Shown: piece by piece, positions 34,544-46,100 of the stretch
Layout of the letters: every line of letters starts with the position of its first letter
Numbering within the stretch: the first letter of the stretch is position 1
NCBI RefSeq assembly: GCF_013368755.1
Contig: NC_049561.1
Location: 744,001 to 808,000 of the forward strand
Direction: 5' to 3'
DNA length: 64,000 nt
Source of the DNA: Talaromyces rugulosus
Lineage: Eukaryota > Ascomycota > Eurotiomycetes > Eurotiales > Trichocomaceae
Notes under the pieces: generated by a model
What the model was told of the DNA's origin: nothing
Databases searched by the model: none
Seen by the model: only the letters and a program-made list of their open reading frames with translations
Translations under genes and position numbers: made by a program

Positions 34544-35471
34544 TTGGTTTACTGCATTTACTTTCTATACCGTGCATTACTAGCAGTGTTTTATTCTTTA
34601 GTATATCTTGGCTATGGAGTTACGGTTTTTCAATCACGGGAGATATGACGGGAAAATTGTTTATTTAGCGCCGTGCTGTTTTATTATTGGCAATTGAAAT
34701 TGCTGTTTCAGCAACAAGTTCAAACATGATATTACATCATGACTAGGTACCAAAAGCTGCCTCATCTGTATTGGCGTATGTAGTAATCTACTGTGCATTA
34801 ATTGCTAATCACTATTACATGTATCCAACTTGGGATGCGGCTATAGAGCTTCCGTCTCACGACTACATACTTCTATCCACATAGCTTATTGTTCCCGAGG
34901 CATGCCGACAGACCGAGGATCAAGATACTCCGCCCCCAATCCGTATTTAATCTTTTCAGAGCACACAAGGGAGAATTCTCTGCTCGTATAATAATAATAC
35001 TAATTGTGAACATGCATAGTGATTACATATCGAACGGAGACTAGCTGCCTATTCGGGCAGCCTTAGTGTCTCGTCGTGCACCGGCCTACCCAATAAGGCA
35101 ATTATCGCAAAGCGATACTCTCTATGCGGTATGGCGGATCGTCGGCAGCAAAGCCGGCTTGGCGCGTGAGCACTAAGAGCGACTGCTGAATCCGGCAACG
35201 CTCGAGGTGGGCGAGAGATTACAAATTTACAAATTTACTTCTAAGAAACCAACAAGTGGTAGCTCAATTCAGGCATGTGCCGACTCTCACGTCTCTCCTC
35301 CTTTGTTCCAGAGGTTGGTGTTGGTGTTGGTCGTTGGTGGTTTATCGTTCTTTGACGGGTCGACTGATCTCGCGCCTTAAATACAATATCAATTGACGCT
35401 CTCTTCTGGTATCGACTGAGTAGTAGAGTTATCCTTTTCTTTTCGCGCAGATAGCCTTAGAGAACGACACC
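34544..35471. other. Intergenic between regulator and transporter
   Basis: About 930 bp. No coding signal or clear repeat. Presumed 3' flank of the regulator plus promoter of the MFS gene, both on the plus strand. Confidence 0.5.
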
Positions 35472-36876
35472 ATGGCACCCAACGAACCCATTTTTGCTTC
35501 AAACACAACAGGTGACCCAGAAGCGACATCGTCATCTACTGCTGTGTCCGTGCAAACGCCCGACTTCAGAGTCCAGGACGAAGACAAGGAGAAGCAACCA
35601 TCTCCCGCAGATCCGATTCCCAATGGCGGTTTCAAGGCATGGCTCCAGGTGTTTGGGGCCTTTTTGCTATTCTTCAATTCCTGGTATGCTGATTGTTCGT
35701 TCAGTCGAATGTATTAGCTGATGTAGAGATGGTAGGGGAATTATCAATACTTTCGGCGCGTTCCAAGCATATTATGAATTTACTCTGCTCAAGTCGACTT
35801 CGTCTTCGTCCATATCTTGGATCGGCACATTTCAAGCCTTTCTCCTGATCGTTTTTGGCCTCGTTGGGGGTCCGGCATTCGACAAAGGCTTTTACCGGGA
35901 GTTGATTGCTGGCGGCACGTTCTTCTTAGTCTTTGGAATAATGATGACTAGTCTGTGCACAGAATACTACCAGTTTTTCCTCGCCCAGGGCTTGTGTGTT
36001 GGCCTGGGCGCTGGCGCCGTCTTCTTGCCCAGTGTCGCCTTGGTAGCAACCTATTTTTCGACCAAGCGCGCGCTAGCAACTGGTATCACAGCTGCCGGAG
36101 GAAGTGTTGGATCGGTCATCTATACGATCGTCTTTCGCCAGCTCCAACCGCGGCTAGGCTTTCCCTGGGCAACAAGAGTCATTGGCTTCATCGCACTGGG
36201 CACCCTGCTTGTCAGTCTGGCAATAATGCGCTCTCGTTCCCCGCGCGATGCTGCAAAGAAGGCCCGTAAGCTGGTCGACTTGTCTGCGTTCCAGAGTGTC
36301 CCTTTCAACATCTGTGTTACTGGCATGTTTATCGCATTCATCGGCCTTTATATCCCGTTCTTCGACATTATCACCTACGCCCAGACCCATGCAAACGTCA
36401 ATGAAAACATGTCCTTTTATCTTCTCTCGATAATGAATGCCGCCTCCGCCTTGGGACGTATCATCCCAGGTTTGCTAGCCGATCGTTTTGGTGCCCCAAT
36501 TATTCTGGCGACATTGACAATATTCTCTGCCGTGCTCGTGTTCGCCTGGATTGCCATCGACTCCTTGGCAGGGCTAGTTGTTTTTAGCATCTTGTACGGA
36601 TTCATGTCAGGAGGTGTCGTGTCACTTCCCGTCTCGATCATTGCCTCTTTCACAAACCACCTGGGCCAGGTGGGAACCTGGATGGGAATGGCCTTTTGCT
36701 TCAATGGATTGGGAATTTTGATTGGGAACCCCATCGCCGGCACCTTGATCAATACGGAGAAGGACGACTATGTCCGAGCCCTTGTCTTTGCGGGTACTAC
36801 CATTGTTGGCGGAGGAGTTGCCTGGTGGGTTCTGTGGGCCTACATCACCTTTGTGAAACCAAAGCCCAAGGCGTAA
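35472..36876 (+). CDS. MFS transporter, monocarboxylate-permease type
   Basis: Two exons, 35472..35683 and 35736..36876, with a 52-nt intron (NSW split), give 450 aa. A ~50-residue polar N-terminus is followed by GGFKAWLQVFGAFLLFFNSWGIINTFGAFQ… , the start pattern of fungal MCT-like (MCH) permeases, with about 12 helices. Other landmarks: QGLCVGLGAGAVFLPS, STKRALATGITAAGGSVG, RIIPGLLADRFG. Family members move monocarboxylates, riboflavin or secondary metabolites across the plasma membrane; substrate unknown here. It lies downstream of the AflR-type regulator in the same direction, so it may be its target. Confidence 0.9.
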
Positions 36877-37786
36877 ATCTGAGCCCTAAACTCGCATTTC
36901 TCAGGAGTTGTGGTATTCCCGCCTATTAGAATTAGCTCTAACTGCATAATGAGCTACTATAGCATTGCATTGTCGTTCGGCGCTGGTTTAGAAATTGATC
37001 ATTTACTTAGAATAATAATGATAATGATAATACAAAACAATGATTAAACTAAAATGAAGCAAATCGGTAGCTAATAGAGTTCTCATGTTTACGTGTACGG
37101 ATGCATACAAGTTGTTGCGTGGATAGGGCTTTTTCTTCCGAACAGGCAAGACTACATATCAATGTAACTCGACTATACATCTATGACAGTAAAGATTCCG
37201 TTTTGTCATCACGTTTTCAAGGCCATTTCGGCAGAACTCGAACATGGAGTTAAATATAACACCGGTTCTTTGTTTCAATCCAGGGGGGCCCAGTTCTGCC
37301 TTTTGCTACACTTCCGCCTTCCACATTAGGAGATTTCCGCTTACTTTAGGCACCGCTCGTAGCTATATAACCACACAATAAAAAAATGGCATTTTTCTTC
37401 CTACAACAAACTTAGTGTCATTCCACTCGTGTAATTTCATCCATATACCACTTCCCTGACAATTAGCTTGGTACAGAAACCTGAGGTGATAGTTATACAA
37501 GGACGCCAAGTGATTCTTGTCTCCACGATGAAACATCCAGCCCTCAATTACGACCCTGAAGATGCCAACGGGGCAGACCAAATGCCCAACAGGGCAGATG
37601 CGCCCCTCTTCATGCTGGTTCATCAGGAAAACATGCCGTTTAGGCCAAACCCTTACGGGTACCGACTGTTTGATTACATGACTTCGGTGATTCAAATTGG
37701 GTCTGTATACCGTTATTGATATATTCTGTTTGTTTTTTTTTTGTTTTTTTTTTTTTCAAAATTGAAGTACTGAACTATACTAATAC
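36877..37786. other. Intergenic with T-rich tract
   Basis: About 910 bp. Short open frames occur on both strands at 37363-37719, none with a recognisable family. Two long T-runs at 37733-37756 lie just upstream of the next ATG. Confidence 0.5.
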
Positions 37787-38473
37787 ATGGGAAATGTGTC
37801 TAGACTGCTCGAACCGACAACCGTTCTTGTACGAAGTCAAGAGTCTAAGAACTTATTCCGCATGCACGAACAGCTCTTCGAGATAACGTTTATCTATATA
37901 CCTCTCGCCTACAACTTTCTTCCAGGGATAAGCGAACCAGTCTACACATTCCACATTGGCTCCGACCTCACCGTGGCGCGTTTTGTCAAGTGGGTTTACT
38001 ATAACGAGTACCCCGTACATCTCGATCTTGACAGCCCTGCAAAGACCAGAATGCCCACTTCAAGATACAGCAGGCTAGACGAGTATCTTCTACAACTTGC
38101 TCGCCCTCGTGTTTCATCTCTGACTTCCGCAATAAACATTGCTGTTGACAGGGAGCCTATTCCCTACGGCGAAGGAGAGCCAGTTGTGTACAGTGAAGCC
38201 CAGGAAGAGTCTATCACCGACACCTACCCCTTCGTGGCTCATCTGCGCGTGTACATATTTGCCACTCAACAAGGGCTTCCCTTGTTACAATTGCACGCGT
38301 TCAAGATGGCAGAGAAATGCTGCGAGGATGCTCGAACGCTGCAAATGAGAGTCGACCGACAGACGCTCATCCGGAATTGTATTAATAACCTGACTATATT
38401 CATTCGTACTGAGGATCCGATGAGAGGGTTGATTCGATATATATCGCAGCTTTTCCACCCACAACCTAGATAG
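37787..38473 (+). CDS. BTB/POZ-domain protein
   Basis: Intronless as read, 228 aa. Residues ~10-85 fit a BTB fold: TTVLVRSQESKNLFRMHEQLF, an acidic/aromatic stretch, then TVARFVKWVYYNEYP. The C-terminal part (HLRVYIFATQQGLPLLQLHAF, KMAEKCCEDA) is the helical extension seen in many fungal BTB proteins. Such proteins often act as adaptors for Cullin-3 or as oligomerisation units, but lineage-specific fungal copies are mostly uncharacterised. The start directly after a T-rich tract is the only good ATG; a further upstream exon is not excluded. Confidence 0.7.
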   Translation: MGNVSRLLEPTTVLVRSQESKNLFRMHEQLFEITFIYIPLAYNFLPGISEPVYTFHIGSDLTVARFVKWVYYNEYPVHLDLDSPAKTRMPTSRYSRLDEYLLQLARPRVSSLTSAINIAVDREPIPYGEGEPVVYSEAQEESITDTYPFVAHLRVYIFATQQGLPLLQLHAFKMAEKCCEDARTLQMRVDRQTLIRNCINNLTIFIRTEDPMRGLIRYISQLFHPQPR

Positions 38474-39105
38474 ATTTTTCTTTGGTATTTTTGGGGGGGG
38501 GGGGGGGGGACATTGAATAAAGATAAGGGGCATATGTAGGGGAGAGGGCTTTGTTGAGTGGAGATTCTGTCTCGGAGTTGTTAAAAATACGATAACTCAA
38601 CAAATCTCTTTTCACATCATCTGTTCTAACAAAACAGGGATGCTTAGAACTATTTATCTAAAACAAAAATCCACATATTGCTCTTTTATTTTTTGTTTCC
38701 TATTAATGGTAAGGAAGCAGATGATGCCTAGACAAAGGGTGTGATCACAGAAACATCTTTTTCAATATTGGTTCCCCATTCTATTTATAGCCTAGCCATT
38801 AAAGCCCTTGAAACCCCTGGGAGTTCTCTCCTTGTATGTTGGTTCAGTGCAACAGAAATATTTAAATTCGGCATAACCCAGCATGTTATTTTCTCATCAA
38901 AAAGTAGTGAATCTTCGCCTTGCTTATAGTGAAGATTGACATTCTCCATCTACAGTCTCATCACATTGGAATCTGGGTTTCTGGCCTTCTTCCAATGTTG
39001 TGTGCCGGTTTTTAACCTCTCTGCGGATATCATATACTGCAGGAACATCCGAGTCTGATCACTATTAGTGGCCGTGATGAGGCGGGTTATCTTAAACAAA
39101 AGTCT
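38474..39105. other. Intergenic with G homopolymer
   Basis: About 630 bp, containing a 17-G run at 38493-38509 right after the BTB gene. No gene seen. Confidence 0.5.
38493..38509 (+). repeat. Poly-G run (17 nt)
   Basis: Uninterrupted G17 twenty bases downstream of the BTB stop codon. Its exact length may be a sequencing or assembly artefact. Confidence 0.8.
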
Positions 39106-40764
39106 ATGCTATCATTTTCCGTATCTAACTTTTTGGGGCTTAGTTCAAATATTGAAATCAGCTCAAGTCCGGCCAACATTACAGAACTTGAGGAGGACAA
39201 GAAAAAAGAGGCGAACTGTGATCAGCAGATTCCACACATTCACTCCTTATTATGCTTCCCTCTATATATCAGACATAAAATCTACGAGTATTTTGAGCCA
39301 CCACCATGCCCGCCATTCCCTTGGACTGCGGCTTTGTCAAAACAACCTGATACAAATAAATGGCCGCATAATCTTCTGTTCACTTGCCACCAGATTTATA
39401 ATGAGCTAACACCAATCGTGTACTCGCGTAGAGTGTTTATCATTTTATACGACAACACCAATGGTCTTGCCAGTCTGCAAAACCTCAGTGACCATGGTCT
39501 TAAACACATGCGGGATCTAACAGTTGTCCTCAGCCATGAACGCTGTGTTCACAAAAAAGATGACTCATGGCTTTTTACTCGACGCGAAGAAACCTATTGC
39601 TTCACCCGTCCACTACTATTAGAAAAATCCCAAAATCCCAACGAGCACGGAACAAAAGTGCTGAGAGAGTGGAAGCGGGCGTCGGAAATGCTGGCCGCTC
39701 GTATCACACCAGGGAGACTACATTTACAGTTAATTTGCTACGTTGAAAACTTCAACACAGGAGAAACCATGGTGGCCCCATTGGCGAAGCTACCAGTTTT
39801 GAAGAACTGCAGCATATCCCTAGGTAGCAACAATGGGCTCGCCGAGTTAGCACGTATTTCAAGACTTCGGGCGAAAGGGGTGCTACTCAGAAATGTTGAA
39901 TACGTGGAAAAGCCATTTAGATACGAATATCTGCCATGTGAAATCAGATTAATAATTCTTGAGAATACAGGTTTGGTTCCTGGGGGTGGCAAAATCTGTT
40001 GGACGACGAAACATGGGTATTCTCTCCAAAACTCCGATTGGTGTTTGAACCATCACGATTTAAGAAACTCGGTGTATTACTACTGCTACTGTAATACATA
40101 TCATGCGTCTGCTGTCAGTAAGCAATGTTTGTGCTGGGAACCTCCTGTAGCTTTATGGCAAGTCAGCCGTGCCTTTCGCGAAGACGCTCTACGCGTATTC
40201 TTCGGAAAAAACAGGTTCATTATAATGCATGATGACAAGAAGTCATGTATGAGCCAACCGTCTTCTTTTTTATCGTGGGCTGTTCCAAGGGATGGACTGA
40301 AATACATTCGTTCCCTCGAGGTTGTTCTCAACGGGGACGGAAATTCTTACAATGAAGACCCTTCCCAATATCGATATCCCCACCAGGATCTCGTGGAATA
40401 TTTGGAGAGGACAAGAGATGATTGGACTCCATTAGGGCTCACGTTATCAGTATATATTGCCACGGTGACACCTATAAACGAACTACAGAGTACTGAGAAT
40501 GCTATCTCTTATGAGGGTAAAATTATGTACGATTGCTATTACAGTTTCTTCACTGCTCTGTCGGGATTCCGTAGCCTGAACCGATTATTTGTATACGCGC
40601 TAGAACAGTGGTGGGGTGAGGTCAGATTCGATATAGGTGATATTGAATATGACAGTGGAGGAACCTGGGACCACTTAGAGAAGTCTTTGGAACAACTCAC
40701 CATGGGGCGCCAGTATGGTAGCAACGATGTGGGCAAGTGGCCCGATATACATGAAATCAATTGA
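39106..40764 (+). CDS. Fungal F-box-like (2EXR/DUF-type) protein with internal duplication
   Basis: 552 aa, intronless. Two copies of one unit are visible. Copy 1 (about 46-155): LLCFPLYIRHKIYEYFE, LLFTCHQIYNELTPIVYSRR, DHGLKHMRDLTVVLS. Copy 2 (about 273-410): YLPCEIRLIILENTGLV, ALWQVSRAFREDALRVFF, RDGLKYIRSLEVVLN. This order (LPxEIR…, Cx(Q)IYxE…VY/FF…, HxRxLxVVL) is the fungal F-box-like/2EXR pattern, thought to recruit SCF ligases or bind partners, with no known catalysis. Each copy ends in the same beta-strand that closes the unit. Tandem doubling within one polypeptide is unusual. Function unknown. Confidence 0.7.
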   Translation: MLSFSVSNFLGLSSNIEISSSPANITELEEDKKKEANCDQQIPHIHSLLCFPLYIRHKIYEYFEPPPCPPFPWTAALSKQPDTNKWPHNLLFTCHQIYNELTPIVYSRRVFIILYDNTNGLASLQNLSDHGLKHMRDLTVVLSHERCVHKKDDSWLFTRREETYCFTRPLLLEKSQNPNEHGTKVLREWKRASEMLAARITPGRLHLQLICYVENFNTGETMVAPLAKLPVLKNCSISLGSNNGLAELARISRLRAKGVLLRNVEYVEKPFRYEYLPCEIRLIILENTGLVPGGGKICWTTKHGYSLQNSDWCLNHHDLRNSVYYYCYCNTYHASAVSKQCLCWEPPVALWQVSRAFREDALRVFFGKNRFIIMHDDKKSCMSQPSSFLSWAVPRDGLKYIRSLEVVLNGDGNSYNEDPSQYRYPHQDLVEYLERTRDDWTPLGLTLSVYIATVTPINELQSTENAISYEGKIMYDCYYSFFTALSGFRSLNRLFVYALEQWWGEVRFDIGDIEYDSGGTWDHLEKSLEQLTMGRQYGSNDVGKWPDIHEIN

Positions 40765-41282
40765 TGTTTTCAATCTGTTTGCCTTTATCGTAGGTATTCT
40801 ATGCCTCCGAGTCTATCAGAAAGGGAACATGTGACTTTTGTTTATTCAGTCGATTTTACGTTTCTGATGTCGTCAGCTGGTGTAATTTAAGCGAACGTTC
40901 AATGCTATCATAATTCGCAGTATATTTTCTATTAGGGTGAATTTTATTGAAGGCGATTCAAGATCCCTACCAAACATAGATGATCATAAAAAACCTACAC
41001 TCCGCATATGAATTTGCAGACTAACAACCTAATAAAAAGGGTGCAATCCTAGTAGAAGTATTAAGCGGCATAATGATATGATACATGTGCTTCGGGCTGT
41101 GCTAACCCGAGCCCCGACTTATCGATAACATTGTGTACGCGCTCGGCGTTTTCACCGACATGAAAGGTGGGGGTGGGGAAACTCTTCGCTTTCTTGAACA
41201 ACATTTTCTCAATTCTTTTTCTCTCTCTCTCTCTTGCTTCCTTTGACTTAATTTTTGATTCCTCGTCATATAATCTATAACC
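40765..41282. promoter_or_regulatory. Promoter of the aldolase gene
   Basis: About 520 bp. Contains TCGGGGC on the minus strand at 41111-41117, 166 bp before the aldolase ATG, and a CT-rich tract just upstream of the start (41212-41237). Confidence 0.55.
41111..41117 (-). promoter_or_regulatory. Candidate shared element, core TCGGGGC
   Basis: The 7-nt core of the 9-mer CCTCGGGGC found in the other promoters of this gene group. Only the core matches here. Confidence 0.4.
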
Positions 41283-42402
41283 ATGCCGTTTGACACAGCC
41301 ATCCGCTCTGCCCTGCAAAAGGACTCGCCAGCCTTTGGGTTCTGGCTCTGGTAGGTACTTGTAGTATACTATGAAGATACTGAAAACCACGGTTGATTAT
41401 TCAATGCTAACCTGTCAGTATACAGTCTTAACAGTGCTTCTGCAGCAAAAACTTTTCTTCGCTCCGGAGCACAGAGCCCGACTGGAGGCTTCAGCTGGGT
41501 CTTGGTCGATGCAGAGCATGGATTGATCACGGATAGAGATTATTACGAGGTATATTTCCCACGTACCCATGTTTGCCAGACCTAACATAAAGATAATAGC
41601 TCAACAATGCCATTGCATCGGAAGGGGCCAGCCCCATTATTCGCGTCCCCTGGGGGGAAGAATGGATGATCAAGCGCGCTTTGGACGCGGGCGCCCATGG
41701 AGTTATGACACCCATGTGCCACTCAGAGGTTGGTGGTGGCGGATGTTAACAAGACATTTATTTTTGTGTTAATTTCCTATTTCTATAGGAAGATGCCGCT
41801 AGAATCGTGAAATATTCCAAGTATCCCCCTCGCGGAACCCGGGGCTATGGACCAATGTTCGCCCCCCACGCCATGCCCGGCGTCGCGGCCGGCGAGCAAC
41901 ACGATGCCCATGCGGATGACTCTTTGATTGTGGCGGTTCAGATCGAGTCCAGGCCGGGTGTTGAAAACGTGGAGAAGATTGCAGCTGTGGATGGGCTCGA
42001 TGTTCTCTTGATCGGTATGCCTTGTTCTTTTGATCGCACTCATGGAGAGAATCTAACTTTCTATCACTAGGTCCCTTTGACCTTGCCAAGCAACTGGGAG
42101 TTACTCGTGGCGGTGACGAGCATGAAGCTGCCATTCAGCGAATCTTGAAGGCGGCCAAGTCGGCCGGCAAGACGGCCGCTATCTTCTGTATGTTCTTAGA
42201 GTTCGAGTCCGTATAACCCCAAGACTGTTCTAACGATACACGATTAGGCACCGATGGAAATGACGCCCGGAATCGCATCGCACAAGGATTCAATATGGTT
42301 TCTATTATCACAGACGTCGGAGTTCTGGCCGAGGGCATGAGCCGTCAGCTTGCATTCGCGGCTGGCACTGCTCAGGGAGGAGAAAAGAGAGACGGCTACT
42401 AG
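41283..42402 (+). CDS. HpcH/HpaI-type aldolase (class II pyruvate aldolase family)
   Basis: Six exons (41283..41350, 41426..41549, 41600..41728, 41789..42014, 42071..42187, 42248..42402) join in frame to give 272 aa, the usual size for the family. Motifs: GFSWVLVDAEHGLI (catalytic region), ALDAGAHGVMTPMCHS, RGTRGYGPMF, VAVQIESRPGVENV with the metal-binding Glu, and LLIGPFDLAKQLG with the metal-binding Asp. The enzyme class splits 4-hydroxy-2-oxo acids to pyruvate or oxaloacetate plus an aldehyde, often as the last step of aromatic or sugar-acid breakdown. In this neighbourhood it would cleave the ring-opened or chain product of the oxygenases. Confidence 0.9.
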
Positions 42403-42918
42403 GGAGGGAGGATGTATGACTATTTGAAGTATCTATTAGTAATAGATAGTACATGGCGGTGTATTATTGCTCCTGTTCAGAAAGTTATACGGCCGATTGT
42501 GCCTTGTAGATAGGTAAATATATACGACTGATGAGTCTTGGTTATTGAACTGAATTGGTCTTGTTTTAAATTTCATAATAAAGAAAAAAAAGCATCCTGG
42601 TGACATTTTTCATAATATCCAGGGCTACACGAATTCATGCAATAATATTTTGTACTACGCGAACAAGGCCAGCTGCCACCGGGCACACGTATCCAGCAGT
42701 TGCGGCGCTCTGGTAATCCGGTGCGATGTCAAAGTAATACATATACCCCCATACACACAGGTCGCTAAATGCGAGGCGAGGTTAATGTACTTAATGTACC
42801 TTGTATTGCAGATGAAGACAAAATATCCTATATTTATTTGTCGATTCCTTGGATTTCACATTTTCAAACACTTTCACTCATACTCAAAACCTAGACATGA
42901 GCTTAGAAACTAAAGGAA
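42403..42918. other. Convergent 3' intergenic
   Basis: About 515 bp between the 3' ends of the aldolase and the PhyH dioxygenase gene. No features seen. Confidence 0.5.
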
Positions 42919-44133
42919 CTAAGCAGACGCTTTAATATAAGGAATACCAGTAAGTTTAAACGTCCTCTCATCCAACACAGGATCCTGCACGGGTCCCGTC
43001 CGGTTCTTTGGACACAACTTCCCATCTCTCATCGCATCATTGTTCGGCGCAACATGTCTCGCGTTTGGCCAGTGTGTTGTTCCCAGTCGTTCTACTTCAT
43101 TAGCCACCATCATCCCACCCAAAGCCCAAAGAAGGGAAGGAGAAATAAGCATACTCTCAAAAGCCCCCTTCTTCCTCACCAGATCCTCCTGCGAAACAAC
43201 CCTAGCAGGCATATAACACGTATAGACCGCCAACCGATCCTGCTTAGACGTCGGAGGGACATTATAATGCGGCGTCCTCGAATCCCAAACAATTAAATCA
43301 CCCGGTTCGGCGCATACTTTTTCCCATTGCAGCCCATGATCGGATAACCATTTCATTCCCGCGTCAGTAAACCCGTACCATTCTGGTGTCCAGGCCGGGA
43401 TACGCGGTTCGTTCGCCATTTCGGCGTGGAATCTTTCGGACGAGATATGACCGCCTTTGCAGACGATCAACCCGCCGTCGTTGGGTCCGCAGGGGTTGAG
43501 GTTCACAAGGCCTTGAAGGCAGCGGAAGCCGGGTTTGGAGGGATCTTGGTCTTGATGGGGCCAGGGTTTGTTTTCGGGGAGGTCTGCGCGGCTGTTTTAC
43601 CTCTCAGCATTCGTTCTTCAACAGATATGTGGAGTTGGGGGCAAGGAGGGGAGGTACTTTGCGAATCCAACATTAACCACATCAAACGAAACAATCAAAT
43701 CATCATCTTCATACACCTTGGCAAACGTATCAACAACACCAGGCTCGCCGCGAATGTCCCATACCCATTGCTCATGCGTAACGCCGTAGTTGAGGATCAT
43801 TCCCTTTTCGTTGATGACGGGTAACATGTCCCGTTTTACGGTTGAGGGGTCATTGCGGTTGAAGCCTAGGCCACTACCGTCCCCAACCCATTAGTGTACA
43901 TGCTATCTAGTAGGGAGATAGAAGTTGTAGTACAAATCCTCAATATAACTCAAAAACTTATCTGCGTATCCTTCTGCTCGCTCACGCGGGATAGCGCCTT
44001 TGATGACTGCATATCCATCGCGGTTGAGTTGGTCGCGAAAGTCGTTGTAATGTGTGGGACGGCCGTCGAGGGCCATTCCCACTTCGGGGCCCTGAAGGGT
44101 GGTTTGGGATTGTGTTTGGGTTGTTGTAGACAT
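42919..44133 (-). CDS. PhyH-family Fe(II)/2-oxoglutarate dioxygenase, copy 1
   Basis: Four exons solved by alignment to the second copy: 44133..43934, 43873..43658, 43591..43155 and 43091..42919, giving 341 aa. The last intron (43154..43092) is 63 nt, in phase and stop-free, so a naive frame reads through it; removing it restores the match AFEKRLGTTHWPN to the paralogue's CFNSWLGTTHWPH. Metal ligands: PWPHQDQDP (His, Asp) and, distally, WDSRTPHYN (His). The enzyme would hydroxylate or desaturate an organic substrate using O2 and 2-oxoglutarate. It is divergent from the FAD monooxygenase and paired with a paralogue 5 kb away, so the two may act at successive positions on one substrate. Confidence 0.9.
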
Positions 44134-44707
44134 GTCGTTTATATTCACTTGTTGCGTTGATACTGGGTTGGGATTAGATGGCTTATTAGTGATGGGATGG
44201 ATGTATGGATGTGTTGACTGGTGTTTAAATGCTGATTCTTGCTTCCCTTCACAATATGGTTAATATCAGATACAATTTCCGGTTACTGATCATACTTCGA
44301 GTATGTAGACCCCCCCACCCTCGAGAGCTGCTCGGTCGTTTCCTCGGGGCTTGAATTAGGGCTCCGGAGGCTTAGCGGCCGAGCGATTGTTCGGAGAAAG
44401 CCCCACCCAACGTGCATATATATGGAGTAATGTTATGAACTTCTCTCAATCCAATTATGTAGCTTGATTGACAAGCATCCCCGGACTAAAGGCCATGTGA
44501 GACAAAGGACATGCCGCTTCGGAATGTGGAGGTGGCGACCGCGGAAGAAGAGTTGCCGAAATGGGAAATTTCGCGGATGTTGTATGTGGGGGGAAGAGAG
44601 AAAAAGCCGAAAGAAGAAAATAATACATCTGGTTTTGAGAGAGAAAGTAACGAAATTCATAAGGTGTCATTTCAAAAATACTCACGTTCAGGTCGTATCA
44701 ATTCATC
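44134..44707. promoter_or_regulatory. Divergent promoter, PhyH dioxygenase 1 / FAD monooxygenase
   Basis: About 570 bp. It contains GCTCGGTC (44330-44337), CCTCGGGGC (44342-44350), a CTCCGGAG palindrome (44362-44369) and GCGGCCGAGC (44375-44384). This is a CGG-rich block of the sort bound by Zn2Cys6 factors. Confidence 0.55.
44342..44350 (+). promoter_or_regulatory. Shared 9-mer CCTCGGGGC
   Basis: Identical to the elements at 48734-48742 (minus) and 50533-50541 (plus). It is preceded by GCTCGGTC, which recurs at 48723-48730. Confidence 0.55.
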
Positions 44708-46100
44708 ATGAGCAAGCAATTCAAAATCATCATCGTAGGAGGCGGTATCGCCGGCCTAGCTACCGTAAGCATCCAACCCTATTTATTGTCACAAAACACG
44801 TCAACCTGGATTATCCTGATTATGAGAGCAGGCCATCGCCCTCCGCGCCTCAAACCGCAAAATCATTGTGCTAGAACAATCATCCCTTAACCGCGAAATC
44901 GGCGCCGTCATCTCCCTCCAACCGAACGCCTCCAAGATCGTCGAAATGACATGGAATCTGGCCAAAACCTTGCAAGCAAAGGGGTCAATGGTGGATGAAG
45001 GATTTCAGGTATACAACCTTGATGGAGAGCTACAAATGCGAATACCGCTTTCGACGATGGAGAAATACGGTGCTGAGCGTATGCTATATCATCGGGTTGA
45101 TTTACATGATGCGTTGAAGAAGCGGGCTACCTCAAAGGAATGGGCTGGTGAACCTGCTGAGATACTTGTTTCAAAACGTGTTACGCACTGTGATTGTGAG
45201 GAAGGGGTTGTGTATACCCAAACCGGTGAGAAGTTTCATGCCGATCTGATCATTGGCGCGGATGGCATTAAAAGCATTATTCGTGATTCAATATTGGGGA
45301 CAAAAATACCAGCCCTGAGGACTGGTCATTCAGCGTATCGAATGATTCTACCAGTTGACAAACTCCTGTCAGACTGCAAGGCATTTTGTGACGTCGTAGA
45401 CCCTCGAGCTCCATACACGACTATGGTCATGGCCCACAACAGAAGAATGATCATGGGCCCATCCCGAAACGGATCGGTATATAGTATCGTCGCCATGGTT
45501 CCCGATGAAGATATGAACGAAAATACCACAGACACGAGTTGGACGACACATGGGGACATCCCCAAAATGTGTGAATTGTTCGCCGATTTTCCTGAATGGG
45601 CACGTGGGCCGTTGTCGTGCGTCAAAGATGGTGAGGTCGGATTGTGGCAATTGCGTGATATTGATCCGTTACCGACGTGGATGAAGGGAAGGGTTATTCT
45701 TGTTGGCGATGCTGCGCATGCGATGTTGCCGACGCAGGGACAGGGGGCGAGTCAGACGATTGAGGATGCGGAGGCGGTGGGTACTTTTTACACTGATATT
45801 CTTGACGGAAATGATGCGCCGTTGGAGCAGATCAAAGCTATTAATGAGAAGATTTTCGCATGTCGGTATAGGCGAGCTACGACTATCCAGCAGTATAGTC
45901 GGCAAGCTGCTAAGCCGGCTACGGAGGAGGGGAGTGTGAAGATTAAGATGAGTCCGAGTGAGTTTATGGATTATAATTGTAGTTATAATGGGGCCTTAAA
46001 GTGGGCGAGACAGCAGACTGAACAGGAAAGGGTGGCGGATGATTTCAGGAAGATGAGTATTGCTGAGAGAGAGGTGAAGACACAGGAAGTGGCTCTTTAG
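44708..46100 (+). CDS. FAD-dependent monooxygenase, salicylate-hydroxylase type
   Basis: Two exons, 44708..44764 and 44832..46100, give 441 aa; the intron splits the first strand just after the dinucleotide site (VGGGIAGLAT|AIALRASNRKIIVLE). Class A flavoprotein motifs: GGGIAGLAT (FAD ADP-binding), LIIGADGIKSIIRD (DG), and GRVILVGDAAHAMLPTQGQG (GD with the PxxGxG helix). It would be a cytosolic, NAD(P)H-dependent hydroxylase, often on phenolic acids. It is divergent from the PhyH gene and shares a promoter with it. A secondary-metabolite tailoring role is equally possible. Confidence 0.9.

Noticed and set aside
37363..37719. Overlapping open frames on both strands before the BTB gene
   Set aside because: Neither has a family pattern or a splice-linked continuation. 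One may be a missed upstream exon but I cannot support it.
43092..43154. 21 residues (SMLISPSLLWALGGMMVANEV region) in PhyH1
   Set aside because: Not coding: a 63-nt in-phase intron, because its removal restores alignment to the paralogue.
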